Of a stretch of DNA of 22,345 nt, positions 8,072-14,090 are shown in pieces; position 1 is the stretch's first letter, and the number at the start of each line of letters is the position of its first letter. This DNA comes from CAYXRK01 sp964467615 (GTDB lineage: Bacteria; Hydrogenedentota; Hydrogenedentia; Hydrogenedentales; GCA-2746185). The notes below the pieces were generated by a model, which was not told where the DNA came from, searched no databases, and saw only the letters and a list, made by a program, of their open reading frames with translations. The position numbers and the translations under genes were made by a program. The stretch spans positions 1 to 22,345 of the forward strand of contig CAYXRK010000068.1 of the NCBI GenBank assembly GCA_964467615.1, given 5' to 3'.

Positions 8072-8617
8072 GTGGCTCAATTTCAGAAGTTTGCCATCCG
8101 TTGTTTTGCCGTCCAAGCCGTAGTTCTTGCGGTCTCGTGTGCGTCTGCGCCCCGTAGTGCGGCGACTCCGGCGACCCGTTCGACGATTATCGCGAGCGGG
8201 CGTGCGCCCGCTGAGCCGAATGGCCGTTGGCCCCTCGCGCTGGCCGATCATAAAGTCAACAGCGAATTCGGGGGCCGCGCTGGTCCAATGGGCGGCGCCA
8301 CCGGGTTCCACAAGGGCGTCGACCTGGCCGCGCCGACGGGAACACCTGTCCTCGCATTCATGTCGGGGCGCGTCGCCTTCGCGGGAACGATGAGCGGCTA
8401 CGGCAAGTTGGTCATCGTGGATCACGGCGGCGACTTCAGCACGTACTACGCCCACCTGAGTTCGATGCGCATGCACCCTGGCCAGTCCGTCGGAATGGGC
8501 GAATCCCTAGGTGCGGTCGGCTCAACGGGACGCGCCACCTCTCCGCACCTCCACTTCGAAACGCGCCGCGACGGCAATCCAGTCGATCCCGTCCCGTACC
8601 TCCGCGTGATAAACTAA
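8072..8617 (+). CDS. M23 family (LytM-type) metallopeptidase
   Basis: A 181-residue exported zinc peptidase of family M23, which cuts peptide bridges in peptidoglycan or, when catalytically dead, activates amidases. The Zn ligands are visible: His80 and Asp84 in FHKGVDLAAPTGTPV, and His161 in SPHLHFETR together with His159. The YYAHLS strand carries the expected additional histidine. It therefore looks catalytically complete. The N-terminus is a hydrophobic export signal ending LAVSC (Cys23), a poor lipobox, so either lipid anchoring or ordinary signal-peptidase cleavage is possible. The start taken is GTG at 8072, with GGGAGA at 8060-8065. An ATG at 8070 is out of frame. The protein has almost no domain before the M23 fold, so it is a minimal member of the family. 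Confidence 0.88.
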   Translation: MAQFQKFAIRCFAVQAVVLAVSCASAPRSAATPATRSTIIASGRAPAEPNGRWPLALADHKVNSEFGGRAGPMGGATGFHKGVDLAAPTGTPVLAFMSGRVAFAGTMSGYGKLVIVDHGGDFSTYYAHLSSMRMHPGQSVGMGESLGAVGSTGRATSPHLHFETRRDGNPVDPVPYLRVIN

Positions 8618-8673
8618 CCTGCGGAATCAAAAGTTCCTGTTGAATGTCGCTTTTGCGTTAGACGTCTCAGCCC

Positions 8674-8768
8674 CTCGTGCTCGTGCTCGTAATCGTGCTC
8701 GTGCTCGCAATCGTCATTCGTCATCGTGCTCGTCATTCGTCATTCGTCATCGTCATCGAGCAGGTCAC
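8674..8768. repeat. CGTNNT hexamer/heptamer tandem array, copy 2
   Basis: About fourteen degenerate units run without spacers: CGTGCT, CGTAAT, CGCAAT, CGTCAT and CGTCATT. Hexamers and heptamers are mixed as in the array at 1-80, and this one ends with CGTCATCGAGCAGGTCAC, nearly the same tail as copy 1. The array is complete here and lies just before the predicted ATG at 8778. If translated in that frame it would give an Arg/Ala/Asn/His low-complexity stretch, which I regard as non-coding. It is not a CRISPR, since the periods are only 6-7 bp. Confidence 0.88.
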
Positions 8769-8777
8769 AGCAAAAAC

Positions 8778-9254
8778 ATGTTCGGTCATCACGCGAATGC
8801 CTCCCGACTCGCCGCAATCGCGGCGACGCTGGCATGCCTTGTCGCGCAAGCCGATCCCGGCCACGAAACGGTTCCCAAAGTCTCCCCCACAAAGCCCGAA
8901 ACTTCCGCCACCGCGCCGGCCGCCCGCGAATCCATCAAGCCCGCCGCGCCATCCCGCCAGGCCGTGTCCTTCGTGGGCCGCGGCGGCGGCCCCGTCCGAG
9001 TGATCCAAGGCGGCAACGAATCAACACTCGAGACCGTCCGCGAAATTCACGTCATCAGCCCGCCCTCGAACGCCCCCGAATACGCTCGCGAGGACGGCGG
9101 ATCCCCTAAACCTCGCCCCGAATTCCGTCCCGCTCGCTCCGCGCGGGCCGACAAAGACTCTCCACCCCCACCGCCGCGCGATGCCCCTGCCGTCAAACCC
9201 GCCTCGCTCATCGCGCCCAAGCGGCTTGTACCTGGCGATGGGCCACCACGGTAG
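8778..9254 (+). CDS. Proline-rich exported hypothetical protein
   Basis: I do not recognise this 158-residue protein. It begins with a plausible Sec signal (MFGHHANASRLAAIAATLACLVAQA, shown by its charged start, hydrophobic core and AQA end), and the mature part is rich in Pro, Ala, Arg and Ser with no clear fold. It includes a central VGRGGGPVRVIQGG segment and a run of five prolines. The ATG at 8778 was chosen because the signal peptide begins there; the frame is open back to 8640 (TTG) but only through the hexamer repeat array. There is no strong ribosome-binding site near the ATG, so the start and even the reality of the gene are moderate calls. It sits between the peptidase and beta-helix genes. 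Confidence 0.5.
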   Translation: MFGHHANASRLAAIAATLACLVAQADPGHETVPKVSPTKPETSATAPAARESIKPAAPSRQAVSFVGRGGGPVRVIQGGNESTLETVREIHVISPPSNAPEYAREDGGSPKPRPEFRPARSARADKDSPPPPPRDAPAVKPASLIAPKRLVPGDGPPR

Positions 9255-9317
9255 AAGTAGCAGGTCCGCTTCGATATTGGGTACTATGCCGGTTCAACCG
9301 TTTGGGAGATAGTCCGT

Positions 9318-10553
9318 ATGAAAACCTATGTTGCAGGTATCGCTCTCGCGTTCGTCATCGGCGCGGCGGCGGGCGCGGCAGTCATTGGACCAAGCGCCGA
9401 CGTTCAAGAAAAACTCCAGGAAGCGTTGATCCTCGCCGAACCGGGTGCGACCGTCGAACTCGCGGCGGGAACATTCAACTTCACGCGCAGTCTTTCGCTC
9501 GACGTCAACAACGTCACCATCAAGGGCGCGGGAATCAACGAGACCATCCTCTCCTTCAAAGGTCAGAACGCCGGCAGCGAAGGCCTAATCGTTACGAGTG
9601 ACGGAGTTAGCCTGCGCGATTTCGCCGTCGAGGACACGATCGGCGACGCCATCAAGGCCAAGGGATCAAACCAGATTTCATTCATCAATGTCCGCACCGA
9701 GTGGACCGGCGGCCCCAAGGAAACCAACGGCGCTTACGGCTTCTACCCCGTAGAGTCCCAGCATGTCCTGATCGACGGCTGCGTTGCGATCGGCGCGTCG
9801 GACGCCGGAATCTACGTCGGCCAATCACGTAACGTCGTCGTGCGGAATTCAACCGCGCGTTTCAACGTCGCGGGAATCGAGATCGAGAACTGCTACGACG
9901 CCGACGTATACAAATGCACCGCCGAACACAACACCGGCGGCATTCTCGTGTTTGATCTGCCGAACCTTCCGCAGCAAGGCGGCCACAATGTCCGCGTGTT
10001 CGACAACAAGGTCGTCAACAACGACACCAAGAATTTTGCCCCGGCGGGCAACATCGTCGGCAACGTCCCCACCGGCACCGGCGTCATGATAATGGCGAAC
10101 CGCCAAGTCGAAGTCTTCAAGAACACCATCGGCGGAAACGACACGGCGAACGTGATGATCATCGCGTACGCCGGCGCCGAGGGCGAAGCCAAGGACCCGA
10201 AGTATTACCCCTACCCCGAAGGCATCAACATCCACTCGAATGAGTTCGGCGTCGGTGGCCGCAACCCGCAAGGCATCTATGGCACGCTCATGGCCGCCGC
10301 CGCCGGCGCGCCGCTTCCGGACGTGGTGTGGGACGGCCGCCTCAATCGCGAAAAGCTCGTCGGCGGTAAGTTGCCGAAGGATTCAAATATCTACGTGAGC
10401 GATAACAAGCACAGCGGCGAAAACCAGTTCGCCAACCTCGATATCGATGCGTTCCGCGCGGACCCGAAGACCCACAAAGTCCAACGCGACATCTCGGCGC
10501 ACAAGGGCGGCCTGTCCGCCCTGCCAGGCGTGAAGCTCCCGCAAGACAGCTGA
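9318..10553 (+). CDS. Exported parallel beta-helix protein (TIGR03805-type)
   Basis: A 411-residue exported protein (signal peptide roughly residues 1-20, ending GAAAGAA) made mostly of right-handed parallel beta-helix turns. Recurrent rungs such as VTIKGAGINETIL, DGVSLRDFAVEDT, RNVVVRNSTARFNVAGIEIEN and VRVFDNKVVNN are visible. The stretches EWTGGPKETNGAYGFYPV, SDAGIYVGQS and GILVFDLPNLPQQGGHNVRVF match what I recall of TIGR03805, a family usually found beside or fused to a cytochrome-like partner family (TIGR03806, SO2930-like) with unknown joint function. No such partner is seen next to it here. GGGAG at 9304-9308 supports the start, and an excellent terminator follows the stop. Whether it binds polysaccharide or has enzymatic activity cannot be read from the sequence. 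Confidence 0.85.
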   Translation: MKTYVAGIALAFVIGAAAGAAVIGPSADVQEKLQEALILAEPGATVELAAGTFNFTRSLSLDVNNVTIKGAGINETILSFKGQNAGSEGLIVTSDGVSLRDFAVEDTIGDAIKAKGSNQISFINVRTEWTGGPKETNGAYGFYPVESQHVLIDGCVAIGASDAGIYVGQSRNVVVRNSTARFNVAGIEIENCYDADVYKCTAEHNTGGILVFDLPNLPQQGGHNVRVFDNKVVNNDTKNFAPAGNIVGNVPTGTGVMIMANRQVEVFKNTIGGNDTANVMIIAYAGAEGEAKDPKYYPYPEGINIHSNEFGVGGRNPQGIYGTLMAAAAGAPLPDVVWDGRLNREKLVGGKLPKDSNIYVSDNKHSGENQFANLDIDAFRADPKTHKVQRDISAHKGGLSALPGVKLPQDS

Positions 10554-10578
10554 TCCAACCGTCTCCACCTCAACCTAC

Positions 10579-10617
10579 CGGGCCGGCCAACTCGCTTTGG
10601 CCGGCCCGATTTCTTTT
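10579..10617 (+). terminator. Strong rho-independent terminator after the beta-helix gene
   Basis: A perfect 12-bp GC stem, CGGGCCGGCCAA (10579-10590) and TTGGCCGGCCCG (10597-10608), encloses the loop CTCGCT and is followed by the U-tract TTTCTTTT (10610-10617). It starts 25 bases after the beta-helix stop codon and closes that transcription unit. Confidence 0.93.
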
Positions 10618-10630
10618 AACGCGCGCTTCC

Positions 10631-10696
10631 CGCGAGTGGGGGGCAGACGCCCTCGGCTGCCAACGCGAGTGGGGGGCAGACGCCCTCGGCTGCCAA
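10631..10696. repeat. Two perfect 33-bp direct repeats with REP-like hairpin core
   Basis: Positions 10631-10663 and 10664-10696 are identical 33-bp units in direct tandem. Each contains GGCAG and CTGCC, which can pair as a stem around ACGCCCTCGG. A further partial CGCG follows. They lie between the terminator and the lipoprotein gene. An open frame crosses them (giving an RVGGRRPRLPT repeat), but the true gene start is downstream at 10801. The core resembles the hairpin at 7452-7471. Confidence 0.9.
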
Positions 10697-10754
10697 CGCG
10701 CGACCGGGATGCTCGACGCGCGAACTTAAAGCCCCGAAGCTTCAAATTTAGTGG

Positions 10755-10760
10755 TACAAT
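10755..10760 (+). promoter_or_regulatory. Possible -10 element for the lipoprotein gene
   Basis: TACAAT lies 40 bases before the ATG at 10801, within a locally AT-rich patch (TTCAAATTTAGTGG). No good -35 box is seen at normal spacing. Its place supports a start at 10801 rather than one further upstream. Confidence 0.3.
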
Positions 10761-10800
10761 GCCTGCGTCGAAATTTGGGTATGGCCTCGGGGTGCGTTCC

Positions 10801-12777
10801 ATGATTTACTCGCTCAAATGCACGGTCGCCGCGTTCGGGTTTCTTCTCGCCGCGGGATGCGGCGGGCCGAAAGACGCCACGGGTCCCGCCGCGCCGACTT
10901 CCGGTTCCACCGCGCGGGCCGAGGCGGCAACAACCGAATCTCAACTGCGCAAGAACGGCCCGGCCCCCGTCATCAACGCCACGACCATTCGCGGTGACCA
11001 AGTGGATTTCGCCAAACTGAAATCCGGCGCGGACCTGGTGATCGAGTTCTTCTTCAGCCCTGAGACCGGCGAGGAAATCGGGCTCAAGTTGAAATCGATC
11101 GATCTGGCGAGCGATTCGATTCACATCATCGCGCTGGGGTTCGAAGAAGATAAGGACGCGCTCAAGTCCTTCGCCGCCAAAAACGGTATCGAGTATTACA
11201 TCATCGATTCCGAGGCGTTGGCCGGCGAACCGTGGATCAAAGACATTACGGAACTTCCGTTAACTCTGTTCGTCAATCCTTCCGATTCGCCCACGATTAC
11301 CAAACTCGTGCGCGGCGGCGGTAAAGACGCCGCCGACATCGTCCGCAAAATCGCGCGCACGATCCTCGATCAAAACAAACCCGAAGCCGCCCGCGCCGTG
11401 GCGGGCGTCGCCCAACAAGTCGGCGAAGACGCGCGCGACGTGACCGCGTACAGCTTCGTCGCCGAAGGAAAACTTGATGACGCCGAAGGCGAGTTCAAGG
11501 CCATCGGATCGAACGAGGGTCTCGCGCGCGTCGAGCTTGATCGCGGCAACCCCGAGAAGGCAATGGCGCTCGCGGACCAAGCCGGTGACGGCGCGTATGC
11601 GCAAGTGATCAAAAGCGAATCGCTTCAGCAACTCGGCAACTTCGTCGAAGCCGAAAACGCGCTTAAGAAGGCCGTCGAAGCCCCCGGCGAAGACTGGCAA
11701 AAATCCGAAGCCGCCGGACAATACGGCCGACTTGCCCATTACAACAAGGACGCGAAGACCGCGGCCGAGATGTACGCCAAGGCCGCCGATGAAAACCCGT
11801 ACAACATGGCGGCGAGGACAAATCAGGCCGAGGTCTTACGCGAATCCGGCGATTTCGCGGGGGCCGACGCTATGTACGCGCAAGCCACGGACTTCGGCGG
11901 CGACCGCGACGACTACCTCGTCATGGCGCGTGGCCAAAACCAACGGGACCTCGTACGCAAGAACTCGAACGAAGATATCCTCATTAACGGTGAAACTATC
12001 AAAGAGCTCGGCAAACGATTTCGCGAACAAAAAGAAGCCGGTACCGCGGTACCCGTCGACCCGTGGTCCACGAAACCCCACATCATTACCGTGTGGTACG
12101 ACGTAGAAGGCACGCCTCCCTACTTTCAGCGGGCCGGCGCGGACATTTTGATCCGCCGCGAAATCGAAACACGGTTGGGCCAGAACGAGCATTTTCAGGT
12201 CGTGGAACGCGAAAAACTTGGCGCGCTTCTCCAGGAGTTGAATCTCGGTTCGTCGGACCTCGCCGACAAACAGACCCAGCAACAACTCGGCAAAGTCTTG
12301 AGCGCCCGCAACATCATCTTTCTCGACCTCATTGGCCGCGTGTCCCAGAATCTCCTTATGCCCCGCACCGTCGAAGTCGAGACGACCCTGCTGCAAAGCC
12401 TCCCGCCGCAAGAATTCGATCAGCGCCTGACCGGCCTCGGCGAAAAAATCCAGACCGTTGTCGACGCGATCACCGGCGAGGTCATCGAGAAGAAACCGTT
12501 ACAGGGCTTGATCGCCACCTCAGACGACACCAACAACATCATGATCAACATCGGCAGACTGCACGGCGTCGACGAAGGCATGCGCTTCGCCATTCTCAAA
12601 GAAGGCGAGGCCGTCGTGGTGGGCGGCCGCGAACTCGGCCGCCAGAGCGTCCCCGTCGGAATCATCGAAGTCGTCACCCGCGAAGACAGCCTGTCCTACT
12701 GCAAACTCGTCAAACTCGACGAAGGCGCGGAACTCGGGCCCGAAACCAAAATCAAACAAATGCGCGCGACCCAATAG
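10801..12777 (+). CDS. Lipoprotein: cysteine-less thioredoxin-like + TPR-like + CsgG/FlgT-like domains
   Basis: A 658-residue predicted lipoprotein of unknown function. The start ATG at 10801 gives a clean lipoprotein signal with lipobox LAAGC (Cys20), then a Pro/Ala/Thr linker. Residues about 55-200 resemble a redoxin/thioredoxin fold (APVINATTIRGDQVDF, DLVIEFFFSPETGEE), but the place of the CxxC motif is filled by Ser-Pro-Glu-Thr-Gly (86-90), so it cannot do redox chemistry. Residues about 200-380 are helical, with TPR-like turns (EGKLDDAEGEF, GNFVEAENALKKAVE, AEMYAKAADENPYNMAA). From about 431, REIETRLGQNEHFQVVEREKL and the following lines resemble CsgG-type envelope proteins. From about 578, NIMINIGRLHGVDEGMRFAI, the beta-rich end resembles the FlgT C-terminal domain. 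No curli or flagellar genes are nearby. It ends 69 bp from the convergent lyase-like gene. Confidence 0.8.
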   Translation: MIYSLKCTVAAFGFLLAAGCGGPKDATGPAAPTSGSTARAEAATTESQLRKNGPAPVINATTIRGDQVDFAKLKSGADLVIEFFFSPETGEEIGLKLKSIDLASDSIHIIALGFEEDKDALKSFAAKNGIEYYIIDSEALAGEPWIKDITELPLTLFVNPSDSPTITKLVRGGGKDAADIVRKIARTILDQNKPEAARAVAGVAQQVGEDARDVTAYSFVAEGKLDDAEGEFKAIGSNEGLARVELDRGNPEKAMALADQAGDGAYAQVIKSESLQQLGNFVEAENALKKAVEAPGEDWQKSEAAGQYGRLAHYNKDAKTAAEMYAKAADENPYNMAARTNQAEVLRESGDFAGADAMYAQATDFGGDRDDYLVMARGQNQRDLVRKNSNEDILINGETIKELGKRFREQKEAGTAVPVDPWSTKPHIITVWYDVEGTPPYFQRAGADILIRREIETRLGQNEHFQVVEREKLGALLQELNLGSSDLADKQTQQQLGKVLSARNIIFLDLIGRVSQNLLMPRTVEVETTLLQSLPPQEFDQRLTGLGEKIQTVVDAITGEVIEKKPLQGLIATSDDTNNIMINIGRLHGVDEGMRFAILKEGEAVVVGGRELGRQSVPVGIIEVVTREDSLSYCKLVKLDEGAELGPETKIKQMRATQ

Positions 12778-12811
12778 CGCCCGGCCTTCGACACCCTGTC
12801 GGTTTCTTCTT

Positions 12812-12849
12812 TGGTTACTTTCTTCTTTACCCAAAGAAGAAAGTAACTA
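12812..12849. terminator. Perfect 15-bp hairpin between convergent genes, likely bidirectional terminator
   Basis: GTTACTTTCTTCTTT (12814-12828) pairs perfectly with AAAGAAGAAAGTAAC (12833-12847) around the 4-base loop ACCC. It fills the 69-bp gap between two genes that converge, and its right arm touches the stop codon of the minus-strand gene (TAG, complement of 12847-12849). A strict T-tract after the stem is missing, but the arms are pyrimidine-rich on one side and purine-rich on the other. Transcription stop in one or both directions is the simplest role; a dispersed hairpin repeat is the alternative. Confidence 0.65.
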
Positions 12850-14046
12850 CAGCATACGCTGCTTGCGAATCGCCGCGGCCTCCTCCGGACTCGGCAACGA
12901 CTCGAACTCCGGCACCTCGACGAGCATCACGTCTTCCTTACCCAGCCGCCCCGAATTAAACACGACCGCTTTCGAGTCCGGCGTGAACGAAGCATGCGGG
13001 TGCGTCCTGAAGCCCTCGCTCAAATGGCCGTACGTCAGCAGCCTGCGGTCCCCGTACAACGGCCGGATCAGCCAAAGATTGCGATCAAAATCATCGCCCA
13101 CGATCAACTGCAGATCCGGGCTGCCATGCACATGCCACGCGGGATACTGACAATGCAGGCGAAAATCCCCGCCGTAGATGTCCACGCTCGCGATCCCATG
13201 CGGTTCCTTCAGGTGCTCCTCATCGTAAGGCCAGATCGTGAATAGGCACCGGAAACTGCCGAACAAATTCCGAGTCGCGCCCCACCACGCCTCGTGCGTC
13301 ACCCATTCGCCATAGTGTTCAAGATAGTACGGCTTGGGCCCGAAATCGCCCCGTTGCATGCACCACATGCGCTGCTCCGTGTCACCGCCGCTCTCCTGAC
13401 AGAACATTACCCGCCCCGTGATCGTGGGATGCGGTTGGACGTGGCCGATCTGGAACGTAACGCGCCCAATCGTTTCCCAGCGCATTGTTTTCGGATCGAG
13501 GCAGATGATTCCCCACTCGTCAACACCTCCGAATTTCACGCCTACATAAATGGTCTCGTCGTCCGCATCGAAGCCGATGCCGCCGACGACTTCTTCCGCC
13601 TCTTCTGGCAACGACGCGAGGCGCGCCGGCGGGATCATTTGCTGGAACGCGCTCGTGATGTACTGCCGATAGAGACTTCGATCGCGGAGAAAGTACAACT
13701 CGTCTTTCGTGCGGTGCACATACATCGCCCCGACTGGCCCGTCAACGATCGGCCGGACAATCCCCGTCTGCATTTGGCGGGCGTGCGGGACCATCGCGCC
13801 GTCCAACTCCGACGTGAAGACGAGATAGCGCATGTCATTCACCCACTTGGGATCGGTTTGGTAGATGACCTGGCTCTTGGCCTGGTCCGGCGTCAAGACC
13901 CGGACACGCGCCTTCGTGACCGGATCGCGGTAGTCCTCTTCCTCGACCGCCCAGGCGCGGCCCGTATCTCTAGCATGCGCTTCCCCTCCGGTGGTGAGTC
14001 CGGCGGCTGACGCGGTTGCGCTCGCGATCCACTGACGCCGCGTCAT
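12847..14046 (-). CDS. Tat-exported oligogalacturonate lyase-like beta-propeller protein
   Basis: A 399-residue protein that I place in the oligogalacturonate lyase-like (PL22-type) seven-bladed propeller group, which in pectin degraders splits unsaturated oligogalacturonides using a His/Gln-bound metal. The start ATG at 14046 gives a twin-arginine signal (MTRRQWIASAT, ending EAHA), so it is probably exported folded; the frame is open to 14160, but that part overlaps the acylase gene. Repeated propeller strands are visible (RYLVFTSELDGA, DELYFLRDRSLYR, IYVGVKFGG, KAVVFNSGRLG). His202 and His206 in GHVQPHP, and Gln300, His305 and His307 in CQYPAWHVHGSPD, are candidates for the metal and catalytic residues. 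Known PL22 enzymes have a tighter Gln-x2-His-x-His spacing than the Gln-x4-His-x-His here, so true lyase activity is unsure. It is 44 bases downstream of the acylase, probably in the same operon. Confidence 0.72.
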   Translation of the reverse strand: MTRRQWIASATASAAGLTTGGEAHARDTGRAWAVEEEDYRDPVTKARVRVLTPDQAKSQVIYQTDPKWVNDMRYLVFTSELDGAMVPHARQMQTGIVRPIVDGPVGAMYVHRTKDELYFLRDRSLYRQYITSAFQQMIPPARLASLPEEAEEVVGGIGFDADDETIYVGVKFGGVDEWGIICLDPKTMRWETIGRVTFQIGHVQPHPTITGRVMFCQESGGDTEQRMWCMQRGDFGPKPYYLEHYGEWVTHEAWWGATRNLFGSFRCLFTIWPYDEEHLKEPHGIASVDIYGGDFRLHCQYPAWHVHGSPDLQLIVGDDFDRNLWLIRPLYGDRRLLTYGHLSEGFRTHPHASFTPDSKAVVFNSGRLGKEDVMLVEVPEFESLPSPEEAAAIRKQRML

Positions 14047-14090
14047 GCCACGGGCCGCATTCCTCGCGTGGTGTTTGAACGCTGGGCCAC

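Noticed and set aside
8070..8072. ATG at 8070 as start of the M23 peptidase gene
   Set aside because: It is in a different frame from the peptidase motifs; the GTG at 8072 is in frame and gives an export signal.
10597..10800. N-terminal extension of the lipoprotein gene containing an RVGGRRPRLPT repeat
   Set aside because: It starts within the arm of the terminator hairpin and runs through the 33-bp repeats, while the ATG at 10801 begins a proper lipoprotein signal peptide.
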